This document shows, in pieces, positions 1 to 8,510 of a stretch of 64,000 nt of DNA; the first letter of the stretch is position 1; the number at the start of each line of letters is the position of its first letter. Source of the stretch: Micromonospora echinospora (GTDB lineage: Bacteria; Actinomycetota; Actinomycetes; Mycobacteriales; Micromonosporaceae); contig NZ_LT607413.1 of assembly GCF_900091495.1 (NCBI RefSeq), positions 5,099,001 through 5,163,000 on the forward strand, read 5' to 3'. The notes under the pieces were generated by a model that searched no databases, was not told the DNA's origin, and saw only the letters and a program-made list of their open reading frames with translations. The position numbers and the translations under genes are program-made.

Positions 1-1678
1 ACGCCTTGGCGATCTGGTCCAGCGTGTCGAAGTCGGACTTCTCGTCGAAGGCGATGCAGAAGATCTTGATCGGTCGGTCCGGGTCCAACGCGACATCGCG
101 GAGCAGCCGGGCGAGATCGTTGTCCTTGTTGTACTCGTTCTGGCCGTCCGTCAGGACGACCACCGCGTTGATCCGGGACTGGTCGTAGCGGTCGAGCATG
201 TGCCGGTGCGCCGCCCGTACGGTGGCGTACAGCGCGGTGCCACCCTCGACGTGGAGGCTGTCGATCTCCTTGGTGAGCGCCTTCTGGTCGAACGCCGACA
301 GCCGGACCTCCTCGCTGTACGGTGACCTCGGCCGCTGTCTCGTCTCCGACGAGAACGACCAGAGGGCGACCTGGTCCTCGGAGTTCAGGAGGCCGAAGCC
401 CTTGGCGGCGGCCCCGGTCGCCACCTGGAACCTGGTCCGGTCACCGATCTTCGCGTTCATCGAACCGGACGTGTCGACGGCCAGCAGGATGTTCGCCTTC
501 TTGCGCAGCGTGCCCCAGCCGGCGAGGATCGCCTTGACCACGGTGGGCTCCGGCGGTTCGAAGTAGGTGAGTTCCTGGGCCCCGCGCCCGCCGACGGAGG
601 CGGTCAGCGGCCCGGACGCCTTCCGCTCGTGGTCGCGGAACCCGTGCTGGCTGAAGCTCTGCTGCTGCGGCGGCTCCCGGAGGAACGTCAGGAAGTCGGC
701 AGCGGCGTCACGCTGCTCCGGGCTGGCCGAGGGAAGCACCACGTACGGGTGGTCGAGGTTGAACGTGCCCTCCTTCGGATAGACCGCGACCAGCGGAACC
801 TTCGGCTTCTTGCCCCGGGTCGGGCTCAGCTCCCCTTCGTTGTACTGGTAGACCAACTCCTCCTGCGTCACCACCGCGCTCATGTCCGTCGGGGCCGCCG
901 TGCCGGACAGGTCCGCCTCGGCGCGGTCCCTCAGCAGATCCACGATGTCGTCGCTGTAGTGGGACACATTGGCCTCGATGCGGCGGACGAACTGGGCTAC
1001 CGCCGGATTCGCGAGGTCATGTTCGGTGAGATCGCTGGCCCGGTTGATGGCCGCGTAGTACGACGCGATCGTGGCCGCCAGGCCGGAGGTGGACTGGTGC
1101 GGGTTGACCTTGCCGAAGGTGAACCGCCCCCACTCGGGGCGACCGAAGGCGGCCCAGCCCGTGCGCCCCGACGAGCCCAGGATCTCGCCCCAGCCGAGGG
1201 GACCCTGCTGTTGGATCAGCTCACCCTTCGGCTGCGGCATGGCGATGACCAGCGGGCTGTTCGCGATCGACGGGTACTGGCCGGGGGTCTGCGCGGGACG
1301 TCCGGCGGCCTCGTCGAGCAACGTCAACTGCCCGGTCCACAGGCTGGACGTCGGCAACCACACCTGTGGTCGTGGCAGGCCGGGCTGCTTGACCTCCCAC
1401 TCGCCGGCCAGCGCGTCCGTCGCCGCACCGGAGGCGAGCCCGTGCACCGTCACGACGACGCACCCGCCGCCGACCCGGCGATCGCTCTTGTTGTAGCGTT
1501 CCGCCAGCTCGCCGAGGAGCACGTCCTTCTCGATCGACGAGCTGACCTCCAACGGCGTGCACTCGACGTCCGCCGCCGGCCGGGCGATCACGTAGGCCGC
1601 CGTGATGACCGCGAACCCGGCCACGATGGCCGCGGTGTACGGCAACCACGGCCGGGCAGTCGATCGACCTGAAACCAT
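1..1678 (-). CDS. Substrate-binding / VWA-domain membrane-anchored protein (3' end outside window)
   Basis: I translated the minus strand from ATG 1678, which has GGAGGAACG 5 nt upstream. The frame stays open to the window edge (at least 559 codons). An N-terminal hydrophobic segment (about residues 11-32) looks like an uncleaved signal anchor. Residues ~40-370 resemble a periplasmic solute-binding fold, with phrases typical of such proteins (PLVIAMPQP, FGKVNPHQSTSG). A von Willebrand A domain begins near residue 395 with the metal-site motif DTSGS at 402-406. This SBP+VWA architecture is common in actinobacteria and lies outside the membrane; its ligand is unknown. The protein is truncated here by the window, not broken. 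No transporter partner is visible next to it. Confidence 0.8.
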   Translation of the reverse strand, partial: MVSGRSTARPWLPYTAAIVAGFAVITAAYVIARPAADVECTPLEVSSSIEKDVLLGELAERYNKSDRRVGGGCVVVTVHGLASGAATDALAGEWEVKQPGLPRPQVWLPTSSLWTGQLTLLDEAAGRPAQTPGQYPSIANSPLVIAMPQPKGELIQQQGPLGWGEILGSSGRTGWAAFGRPEWGRFTFGKVNPHQSTSGLAATIASYYAAINRASDLTEHDLANPAVAQFVRRIEANVSHYSDDIVDLLRDRAEADLSGTAAPTDMSAVVTQEELVYQYNEGELSPTRGKKPKVPLVAVYPKEGTFNLDHPYVVLPSASPEQRDAAADFLTFLREPPQQQSFSQHGFRDHERKASGPLTASVGGRGAQELTYFEPPEPTVVKAILAGWGTLRKKANILLAVDTSGSMNAKIGDRTRFQVATGAAAKGFGLLNSEDQVALWSFSSETRQRPRSPYSEEVRLSAFDQKALTKEIDSLHVEGGTALYATVRAAHRHMLDRYDQSRINAVVVLTDGQNEYNKDNDLARLLRDVALDPDRPIKIFCIAFDEKSDFDTLDQIAKA

Positions 1679-1884
1679 CTCGTTCCTCCAGGGTGTCGGC
1701 TGACGGCGTCGATACCAGCCATCAGCCATCAGCCCGGCCGCAGGTGCGGATCGACCGGATCGTATCCCGCGGATCCGGGTCCGAACCGGATCAATGGTGT
1801 CACGGCCCCGCCAGCGAGAAAGCTACTCGCCTTTCGGCGTGTCGTGGCGTCTCGCCGTCCGACGGGACGGCGGCGGCCCGGCGT

Positions 1885-1920
1885 CCGGGCGGCACCGCCC
1901 CGTGGGTCGGCGCCGCCCGG
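1885..1920 (-). terminator. Possible terminator after the FtsX-type permease
   Basis: A 9-bp perfect stem (1885-1893 with 1912-1920) and an 18-nt loop lie just past the permease stop at 1929. There is no U-tract, which is usual for actinomycete terminators. The rest of 1679-1928 shows no gene. Confidence 0.3.
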
Positions 1921-1928
1921 TCCGCGAC

Positions 1929-4226
1929 CTACTCGGCGCGCAGCCCCTCGGCCCTGGTCAGCCGCCAGAGCAGCGGCAGAGTGGCGGCCGTGACGGCCAA
2001 CACCATCACCGCGGCCGTGCCGGCGACCCCGGCGATCGCCGCCCAGTCGAACGCGATGGGTTCGTCGACCACGGCGAGCAGGATCGCGGCCAGGGCGCTA
2101 CCGGTGGCGACGGCCAGGGAGAGCCCCAGCAGCACCGGGATCGCCACCTGGTAGAGCACCGATCCGGAGAGGGTCCGACGGCGGGTGCCGAACGCGGCGA
2201 GCACCGCCAGCAGCCGCCGCCGCTCCCGGAGCTGTTCCAGGACGTTGACCAGCATGCTCGCGCCGATGAGCAGCAGCAGGGCGACCGCGCCGGCCCGCAG
2301 CGCCCGTTCGACCATGGCGAACACGCTGTCGTGGTACGGGTCGTCGAAGTCCAGCAGGTGAGCGAACGGGTCGATCCGGTGCACGGTGTTGCGGAGGTGC
2401 TCGACCGCCTCCGGCTCGGCGGGATCCAGTCCCACCAGGAACGTGTACGGCTCGTGCGCGGCGTCGAAGGCTCCCGGGGTGACCAGGATGTCGGTGCCGA
2501 GGAGCGGGTCGTACTGCGCGACACCGCGCATGCCGGTCGGCACGGTCCACCGGGACTCCACGCCCTCGTCCTGGAACGTCAACGTCGTTCCGGGGGCGAT
2601 CGCCGGCCGATCCCGCCCGGCGGCGACGAAACTGTCGCCGTCGGCGCAGGTCGGCAGGTCGGCGTAGTGCCGCAGCGCGTCGCAGCCGGCGATCCGCACG
2701 CTGACCGGGTCCGGCGCGTCCGGGTCGGTGCGCAGGTGCGAGACGGCGTCGACGGCGTCGACCCCGGGGGTGTCGGCGAGGGCCGAGGCGGCGCGTCCCG
2801 CCGGCCACCCCGCCGGCTGACCGTAGAAGGCGACGGAGGCCTGGAACCGGTCGGTGTCACCGTGCCTGCCGGCGAAGGCCGTCTGCGTCGAGCCGAGCAG
2901 GCCCTGGACGGCGACGATGCCGGCCACGGAGACCGCGATGCCGGCGACCGCCCGTACCGCGGTGTCGCTGTCGAGTTGCAGCCGGCGCACCGCGAGTTCC
3001 CACGCGACGCCGCCGCCACCGAGCCGACGGACGACCACCTGGACCAGCCAGGGCAGCAGCAGCACGACGCCGACCAGCAGGAGGGTCACCCCGGCGGTGA
3101 TCCGTGCCTCGACCAGGGCGTCGCCGTTCTCCGGCAGCCCGTCGAGCAGCGGGACGAGCAGGAGCAGGCCGGCCGCCGGGGGGAGGAGCCGCCACCAGAG
3201 CCGGCGGCGTCGCTCACCGCCGCGCCGGACCACACCGAGCGGCTCGATCATCACCCGCCTGAGCGCGGAGAGGGTGACCAGGACGGCGGCGGTGGGCACG
3301 GCCAGCGCGACCAGCGCGACCAGGGCGGGCACCGGACGCAGGTCGGCGGGGAAGAAGTCGTACCCGGCCGGGAGGAGGTCGCCGACCAGGTGGCGGGACG
3401 CGAGGAAGAGGAGCGCGCCGACGACCATCCCCAGCACGGTGCCGGCCAGGGTCTCCCCGGCGGCGATCCGGCGGGTCGTGGCGCCGTCCGCGCCGACCAG
3501 GCGGATCGCGGCCAGTTGGCGGTCCCGGCTCTCGCTGCCGAACCGTACCGCGGTCGTCACGAAGATCATGACCGGCAGCAGCAGGACCACCAGCCCGAGG
3601 ATGGCCAGCACCAGCAGCGCCGGGGGCAGGCCCCCGGGCTCCCCGAAGTCCTGCCCGCCGAACCTGTCGATCCGGGCCACCCCGTAGGAGTCGGCATCGA
3701 GGTGGTCGGCACCCTGGTAGAAGAGGTGGTCACTCGGGCCGGCGAGTCCCTCCGGCGCGATGGTGCCGACCACCCGGGCGTCCCACCGCTCGCGCAGCAG
3801 GCCGGCGTCCGGGGAGTCCAGCAGCGCGGCGAGGGCCGGCGAGACCACCATCTCCCCGGGGGCGGGGTGCCGCTCCAGGCCGGGTGGCACCGGCGCCCGG
3901 TCCCCCTCCGGCTGGAGGAGGCGACCGTCGATGCGGATCGCCCCCCACTGGGAGGGGACCTCGCCGTGGAGCAGGGTGTCCGGGCCGGGCGCCGTCACCC
4001 GGGGGCCCGGCTCCCGCGCGGCGCTCCGGTCGGAGCGGGCGGCGCCGGCGGTGGGCATGGCGGTGGCGGCCAGCAGCATCGCCACCCCCAACCCCACCCC
4101 GGCGGCGATCATGGCGAGCCGGGCCCAGCCGGACCGGCCGCCGGCCACGCTCAGCCGCACCCCGAGCGCCAGGTCGTCGATCCACGCCGTCGGGCCGCGA
4201 CGCCCGGGCGTGCCGGCGGCGCTCAC
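1929..4226 (-). CDS. FtsX-like ABC transporter permease
   Basis: 765 aa, starting at a GTG that overlaps the stop of the upstream ATPase gene (GTGA). It has an N-terminal membrane segment, a long extracytoplasmic region, and two clusters of three to four membrane helices, each followed by the arginine-rich cytoplasmic turn seen in duplicated FtsX/MacB-like permeases (for example DRQLAAIRLVGA and RRLLAVLAAFG). With the ATPase downstream of PadR it forms a three-gene efflux or lipid/peptide-resistance type transporter. The substrate cannot be told from sequence. Length is usual for actinobacterial FtsX-domain permeases of this duplicated type. Confidence 0.85.
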   Translation of the reverse strand: MSAAGTPGRRGPTAWIDDLALGVRLSVAGGRSGWARLAMIAAGVGLGVAMLLAATAMPTAGAARSDRSAAREPGPRVTAPGPDTLLHGEVPSQWGAIRIDGRLLQPEGDRAPVPPGLERHPAPGEMVVSPALAALLDSPDAGLLRERWDARVVGTIAPEGLAGPSDHLFYQGADHLDADSYGVARIDRFGGQDFGEPGGLPPALLVLAILGLVVLLLPVMIFVTTAVRFGSESRDRQLAAIRLVGADGATTRRIAAGETLAGTVLGMVVGALLFLASRHLVGDLLPAGYDFFPADLRPVPALVALVALAVPTAAVLVTLSALRRVMIEPLGVVRRGGERRRRLWWRLLPPAAGLLLLVPLLDGLPENGDALVEARITAGVTLLLVGVVLLLPWLVQVVVRRLGGGGVAWELAVRRLQLDSDTAVRAVAGIAVSVAGIVAVQGLLGSTQTAFAGRHGDTDRFQASVAFYGQPAGWPAGRAASALADTPGVDAVDAVSHLRTDPDAPDPVSVRIAGCDALRHYADLPTCADGDSFVAAGRDRPAIAPGTTLTFQDEGVESRWTVPTGMRGVAQYDPLLGTDILVTPGAFDAAHEPYTFLVGLDPAEPEAVEHLRNTVHRIDPFAHLLDFDDPYHDSVFAMVERALRAGAVALLLLIGASMLVNVLEQLRERRRLLAVLAAFGTRRRTLSGSVLYQVAIPVLLGLSLAVATGSALAAILLAVVDEPIAFDWAAIAGVAGTAAVMVLAVTAATLPLLWRLTRAEGLRAE

Positions 4227-4918
4227 CGCGCGTACTCCGGGTCGCGGACCCGGCCGTCGCGGACCACGGCCTCCCGATCGGAGTACGCCGCCACCCGCGC
4301 CTCGTGGGTGACCAGCACGACCGCCGTGCCGGTCTCACGGGCGGCCGTGACGAGGAGCTGCATCACCCGCTCACCGTTGAGCGAGTCGAGGGCGCCGGTC
4401 GGCTCGTCGGCGAAGACCACCTTGGGGTCGGTGACCAGCGCACGGGCCACCGCGACCCGCTGGCCCTGCCCGCCGGAGGCCTGGCCGGGCCGCTTGCGCG
4501 CCACGTCGGCTACCTCGAGGCGGGTGAGCAGGTCGGTCGCCCGTCGGTGCGCCTCCCGCCGACCGACGCCGGTCAGGCGCAGCGGCAGCGCCACGTTCTC
4601 CAGGCAGGTCAGTTCGGGCACGAGCTGCCCGAACTGGAAGACGAACCCGAACTCGGTACGGCGCAGCGCGCTGCGCCGTACGTCCGACATCGCGGAGACG
4701 TCCTGGCCGGCGTAGGTCACCCGACCGGAGTCCGGGGCGACGATCCCGGCCAGGCAGTGCAGCAGGGTCGACTTGCCGGAACCGGAGGGGCCCATCAGGG
4801 CCAGCACCTCCCCGGCGTGCACCTGGATCGAGGCGTTGTCCAGGGCCGTGGTGACGCCGAAGGTCTTGGTCAGGTCGTCGGCCACCAGCAGCGGCGAGCC
4901 GGTGCGCGGGGTGGTCAA
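4223..4918 (-). CDS. ABC transporter ATP-binding protein (MacB/LolD-type)
   Basis: I chose the TTG at 4918 (LTTPRTGSP...). It overlaps the padR stop as TTGA and has GAAGGAG upstream, giving about 231 aa; a longer frame to 4981 would sit deep inside padR. Walker A is GPSGSGKST, the Q-loop region is FGFVFQFGQL, the signature is ASGGQGQRVAVARAL and Walker B is VVFADEPTGALDS, all intact. The EPTGALDS form is typical of the LolD/MacB group that energises FtsX-type permeases. It pairs with the permease directly downstream. Confidence 0.9.
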   Translation of the reverse strand: MTTPRTGSPLLVADDLTKTFGVTTALDNASIQVHAGEVLALMGPSGSGKSTLLHCLAGIVAPDSGRVTYAGQDVSAMSDVRRSALRRTEFGFVFQFGQLVPELTCLENVALPLRLTGVGRREAHRRATDLLTRLEVADVARKRPGQASGGQGQRVAVARALVTDPKVVFADEPTGALDSLNGERVMQLLVTAARETGTAVVLVTHEARVAAYSDREAVVRDGRVRDPEYAR

Positions 4919-5445
4919 CGGTTCTCCTTCCGCACCTGGGCGCGGAGCTGGTCCAGCCGGGCGGCGGTCAGCTCCAGCCAACGCAGGTCGGCCTCCAGGT
5001 GGAACAGGGCGTGGTCACAGACGAGCTGGTCGGCGAAGTCGCCGGAGAGCTTGCGGTTGGTCAGTTCCCGCATGTGCTTGAGGTGCGTGGCCCGCTGGAC
5101 GTCGAGCAGGTCGGCCGCGTCCCGGCCGGTGAGCAGCGCCAGGACGACCTTGGTGTAGAGCCTGCTCTGCAGGTAGACCTCGGGCTGCTCCGGTTGCGCG
5201 AGCCAGCGCTCCACGTCGGTGACGCCGGCTGCGGTGATCGCGTACCGCTTTCGGTCCGGGCCGTCGCCGGGCTCCGACTCGACCTCGACGAGGCCGTTCT
5301 TGAGCAGCCGGGCCAGCGTCGAGTAGACCTGGCCGTAGTGCAGCGACCGACCGTGGCCGAACTGGTCGTCGTACGAGCGCTTCAGGTCGTAACCGTGTCG
5401 AGGGCCGCGCTCCAACAGGCCCAGCAAGGCAAAGCCAACAGACAT
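4915..5445 (-). CDS. PadR-family transcriptional regulator
   Basis: 176 aa. The N-terminal winged helix (MSVGFALLGLLERGPRHGYDLKR) and the wing segment (YGQVYSTLARLLKNGLVE) are classic PadR, followed by a long C-terminal helical dimerisation domain (about residues 95-176). It is first in an operon with the ABC ATPase and FtsX permease, the usual arrangement in which PadR represses its own efflux pump until a ligand binds. No ribosome site is seen before ATG 5445, and a TATAGT box ends 7 nt before the ATG, so the mRNA may be leaderless. Operator candidates lie immediately upstream. Confidence 0.9.
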   Translation of the reverse strand: MSVGFALLGLLERGPRHGYDLKRSYDDQFGHGRSLHYGQVYSTLARLLKNGLVEVESEPGDGPDRKRYAITAAGVTDVERWLAQPEQPEVYLQSRLYTKVVLALLTGRDAADLLDVQRATHLKHMRELTNRKLSGDFADQLVCDHALFHLEADLRWLELTAARLDQLRAQVRKENR

Positions 5446-5449
5446 GGGA

Positions 5450-5486
5450 GCGACTATACACTCAGGTTATACACCCAGTGTCTACG
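5450..5486 (-). promoter_or_regulatory. padR promoter with PadR operator-like inverted repeat
   Basis: TATACAC-CCA-GTGTCTA at 5468-5484 is an imperfect inverted repeat, and a second TATACAC copy sits at 5455-5461. On the minus strand TATAGT (-10-like) falls 7 nt before the padR ATG. The overlap of repeats and -10 fits PadR autoregulation. A good -35 was not found. Confidence 0.5.
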
Positions 5487-5585
5487 CAGGTCCGGGCCTT
5501 CTGGCTCGGTGTGCGCCCGTCGGTGGCCGAGCGGTGTCGGGAGCGCGGCCGGGGCCGGCGCGCGGGACGGCGGAATCGCCGCGGT

Positions 5586-5963
5586 TCAGCGGCTCCTCCG
5601 CGTCGAGCGCTTGCGTGGCGGGGTCAGGAGTTCCGCGACCGTCGCGATCGCGCTGGGCACCAGCCGGTAGTACGCCCAGACACCGCGCTTCTCCCGCTCC
5701 AGCAGGCCGGCCTCGGTGAGGATGCGCAGGTGGTGACTGACCGTGGGCTGCGAGAGCCCGAGCGGCGCGGTCAGGTCGGTCACGGACGCCTCGCCCTCGG
5801 GGGTCGACTGGATCAGGCTGAGCAGCCGCAGTCGGGCGGGGTCCGCGAAGGCCTTCAGGACCCCCGCGAGCCGCTCGGCGTCAGCGCGTTTGATCGGCTC
5901 GCCCGCGAGCGGCGAGATTTGCGGCAAATTAGCTCTAGTCGACACATCTCCCACATATGCCAT
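5586..5963 (-). CDS. ArsR-family winged-helix regulator without cysteines
   Basis: Up to 125 aa from ATG 5963; GTG 5945 with a close GGGAG is an alternative start. The HTH region reads LKAFADPARLRLLSLIQS ... LGLSQPTVSHHLRILTEAGLLEREKRGVWAYYRL, a textbook ArsR/SmtB fold. It has no cysteine at all, so the thiolate metal sites of ArsR/CadC/CmtR types are absent; it may sense something other than soft metals. It is codirectional with padR but separated by 140 bp. Its target is unknown. An inverted repeat ATATGC (5955-5960) / GCATAT (5992-5997) near its start could be an operator (weak). Confidence 0.85.
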   Translation of the reverse strand: MAYVGDVSTRANLPQISPLAGEPIKRADAERLAGVLKAFADPARLRLLSLIQSTPEGEASVTDLTAPLGLSQPTVSHHLRILTEAGLLEREKRGVWAYYRLVPSAIATVAELLTPPRKRSTRRSR

Positions 5964-6231
5964 CCTGCCAGGCCGCACCATCCACCCATGCGCATATCGG
6001 CGACGCGCGATGTCCGGGGTCGGGGAGATGCTGCTCGGTGGCTGCCCGGACGTCGGGGGACTGGCGCGGATGTGCCGGGGCGCAGCCGGACCCCACGGGC
6101 GTCGGGAGACCTGCCCGCTGGGCGACGACCGCGGTTCCGTCGCCAGCCGTCCGCCGGGTCGGTGGCCCGTCGGGCTGTCGTCGGCGCCGGGCACGGTCAC
6201 GCCGTCGACGGATGTGCTCGGTCGGGCCGGT

Positions 6232-6927
6232 CTACGCGTCGTCGGGGCCCTCGATCCGGATACCCAACGCCCTGGCCAGGGTGTACGACAGGGCGGCCAG
6301 GTCCTGCTGGGCGAGGACCGCCCCGCTCATGCTGGTCACCCCGCCGATCCCGGCCAGCACACAGTCGGCGAAGCGGGTACCCGCCATCGTCGACTGGGAG
6401 AACTGCGCGCCGGTCAGGTCGCAGCGGGTGAACCGGGCGCCGCGGAGGTCCGCGTTCTGGAAGTCCGCCCGGGTCAGGTTGCACCCCTCGAACGTCACCC
6501 GGGAGAAGGTCGTGAACCGCCACGACGACAGGTCCAGCCGGCAATCCGAGACCGTAACGTCCCGGACCGCGCCGTTGATCCACTGCACCCCGGTCATGCG
6601 CACCGTCGACAGCCGGACCCGCTGCATCGACGACTTCTCCGCCCGCAGGTTCGCCAGGTTCGTGCTCTCGAACAGGCAGTCGGTGAACCGCGCGCCGGCC
6701 AGCCGGACACCGCTGAGATCCGTACGCCGGAACCGGCACTGGACGAACTCGACCTCGTCCGCCGACTGCCCGGACAGGTCGAGGTCGACCAGGCCCAGCC
6801 GCCGCGACGTGGCGTCGTCGGCGAGGACGGCGTGCTCGGCGGTGGCCAGGTCCAGCGTCGACGGCGGCTTCGGCTGGGCCGGCGGTCGCCAACCGTCCGG
6901 ACCACGACGCGTCGACAGTCCCACCAT
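6232..6927 (-). CDS. Pentapeptide-repeat protein
   Basis: 231 aa from ATG 6927. About residues 60-190 contain consecutive A(D/N)LxX-type pentapeptides, such as TDLSGVRLAGARFTDCLFESTNLANL and LTRADFQNADLRGARFTRCDLTGAQFSQ (each quoted only in part), which build a right-handed quadrilateral beta-helix. The N-terminus is proline-rich. Such proteins can mimic DNA or protect gyrase (the Qnr/MfpA/McbG groups), but most have no known function. It is the last gene on the minus strand after the RiPP-like cluster, 127 bp from precursor peptide 2. A self-protection role is only a possibility. Confidence 0.85.
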   Translation of the reverse strand: MVGLSTRRGPDGWRPPAQPKPPSTLDLATAEHAVLADDATSRRLGLVDLDLSGQSADEVEFVQCRFRRTDLSGVRLAGARFTDCLFESTNLANLRAEKSSMQRVRLSTVRMTGVQWINGAVRDVTVSDCRLDLSSWRFTTFSRVTFEGCNLTRADFQNADLRGARFTRCDLTGAQFSQSTMAGTRFADCVLAGIGGVTSMSGAVLAQQDLAALSYTLARALGIRIEGPDDA

Positions 6928-7054
6928 CCCCGCACCGTATCCGACGGGTTTGGGCAGGTTACCGGCAGGACAGGGCCGGTACGACGGGTGACCGGTACGG
7001 CCATCGGAGCCGCGGGTGTCGCGGCCGGTGACCGCGTCGACCACCCGGAGACGG

Positions 7055-7267
7055 TCAGAAGGGCACACCACACGGGCAGCCCGGGCGGTAGAACAGGCAG
7101 CCCTTCGGTTCTCCGTCACCGGGCGGCGGGTCGTCGGTCGGTGTGCCGGCCCGGGCCACCGGGTAGGTGCCGTTCGGGGTGTCGACGGTGCGGGCCGGTC
7201 GGCTCCCGCTGCCGAAGAAGGAGAGCTTCCGGATCACTGGCCCCGAGTCGGTCCCGGCATCGGTCAC
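7055..7267 (-). CDS. Candidate RiPP precursor peptide 2 (CPCxxxF core)
   Basis: 70 aa from GTG 7267, with GAGGTGA 9 nt upstream. It ends GCLFYRPGCPCGVPF. The last seven residues, CPCGVPF, match the form of the last seven of the 76-aa peptide at 9638-9868 (CPCSATF), and both carry a leader motif RKL-x3-GxG (here RKLSFFGSG, residues 13-21). Residues 22-55 are rich in Pro, Gly, Asp and Thr. It lies 82 bp after the P450 stop on the same strand. There is no similarity to a known domain. I infer a modified peptide; a chance small ORF is the main alternative, made less likely by the shared leader and core. Confidence 0.6.
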   Translation of the reverse strand: MTDAGTDSGPVIRKLSFFGSGSRPARTVDTPNGTYPVARAGTPTDDPPPGDGEPKGCLFYRPGCPCGVPF

Positions 7268-7349
7268 GTCGGCTTCACCTCACTACGGTCGGTCCGGTTC
7301 GGGTAGGCACCGTCCCATCAGGCGACCGGCTGGTCCGGGCCATGGCCGG

Positions 7350-8510
7350 TCAGTCCCAGGTGACGGGCAGCGTCCGCACGACGCCACCGTCCCGGCGGAT
7401 CTGGCTGAGCAGTTCGTCGGTCGGCACGGCGAGCCTGATCGTCGGCAGCCTGCGGAAGACGGCCCGGTAGAGCAGTTCGAGTTCGAGCCGGGCCAGGTTG
7501 GCCCCGGGGCAGCGGTGCCGTCCGTAGCCGAACCCCAGGTGCGGGTTGGTCGGCCGGCGCCCGTCGAAGTCGTACGGATCGCCGAACTGGGTCTCGTCGA
7601 AGTTCGCCCGGTGCGTGTCGAGGATCATCAGGTCCCCGACGTTGATCTGCGCGTCGGCGAGTTGGAAGCTGGTGTTCGCGTAGCGGGACAGGCCGTTCGG
7701 TGGATCCGCCCCCGGTCGGGGCGGCACGAAGGAGCGGACCCGGACGATCTCGTCGATCAGCCCCGGGGCGAGGTCCTCGTCGTCGAGCAGCGGCCGTTGC
7801 TCGGGGTGGGAGAGCAACAGCACCAGTCCGTGATCGATGACCGAGGTGGGGGTGACGCTGCCGGCGATCAGGATGAGGGCGGCGAGGTTCTGCATCGGCG
7901 GGGCGGGGTTGCCGTCACCGGACCGGTCCGCCCGGGACAGGACCGTCAGCAGGTCGTCCCGGGGGGCGCGGACCCGCCCCCGGAGCTGCCGCAGCATGTA
8001 GCCCTGCAACTCCGACACGGCCGCGCTCGCGCCCCGCCGGTCGTGGTCGTCGTGGGTACGTTCGACGAGGACGCCGAGGTGCTCCTGGTCCTCGTCGGGT
8101 ACGCCGAGGATCGCGCCGGCGATGGCCCGGGGGACCGGGACGGCGACGAGTTCGTGGAAGTTCGCCGGCCGTGGGGCCTCGACGAGACGTCGCACGTGGG
8201 TGTCGACCACCGCCTCGACGATGTGCCTGAGCCGCTGGGAGGCGCGCCAGCTCGCGATGGTCTGCATGACCTGCCGCATCAGGTCGTGCTGGGCGCGCTC
8301 CTGTTCCGGTGTGACGTCGAGGGGCCCGACCATCGGCGAGTCCAGCAGGCGGGAGGCGAGCCGGGGTACCGGGTGCGCCAGGCCGAGCCGCTCGTCCCCG
8401 AGCAGTGACCGGACCAGTTCGTAGCAACTGACGTGCCAGGCGAGCGTCCCGCCGGAGGCCCGGACGATCCGTAGGCACTCGTCGTGCGCCGCGTCCCGGA
8501 CCTCGGTCAT
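7350..8510 (-). CDS. Cytochrome P450 (putative RiPP-tailoring)
   Basis: 386 aa from ATG 8510, overlapping the upstream gene stop by ATGA, so the two are translationally coupled. The heme-binding loop HLGFGYGRHRCPGANLARLEL puts the ligand Cys at 334, and the K-helix ExxR is E254-R257. The I-helix, normally AGxD/ExT, reads AGSVT (216-220): the Thr is kept but the acidic partner is replaced by Val. Soluble bacterial class I type with no redox partner nearby. Its place between two small CPCxxxF peptides suggests it oxidises or cross-links a peptide (inference). The family assignment is certain, the substrate is not. Confidence 0.9.
   Translation of the reverse strand: MTEVRDAAHDECLRIVRASGGTLAWHVSCYELVRSLLGDERLGLAHPVPRLASRLLDSPMVGPLDVTPEQERAQHDLMRQVMQTIASWRASQRLRHIVEAVVDTHVRRLVEAPRPANFHELVAVPVPRAIAGAILGVPDEDQEHLGVLVERTHDDHDRRGASAAVSELQGYMLRQLRGRVRAPRDDLLTVLSRADRSGDGNPAPPMQNLAALILIAGSVTPTSVIDHGLVLLLSHPEQRPLLDDEDLAPGLIDEIVRVRSFVPPRPGADPPNGLSRYANTSFQLADAQINVGDLMILDTHRANFDETQFGDPYDFDGRRPTNPHLGFGYGRHRCPGANLARLELELLYRAVFRRLPTIRLAVPTDELLSQIRRDGGVVRTLPVTWD

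Noticed and set aside
1794..4715. 973-codon open frame on the plus strand opposite the FtsX permease and ABC ATPase
   Set aside because: It is antisense to two clear genes, is full of Arg/Gly/Pro/His with no domain, and reflects GC-rich codon position bias.
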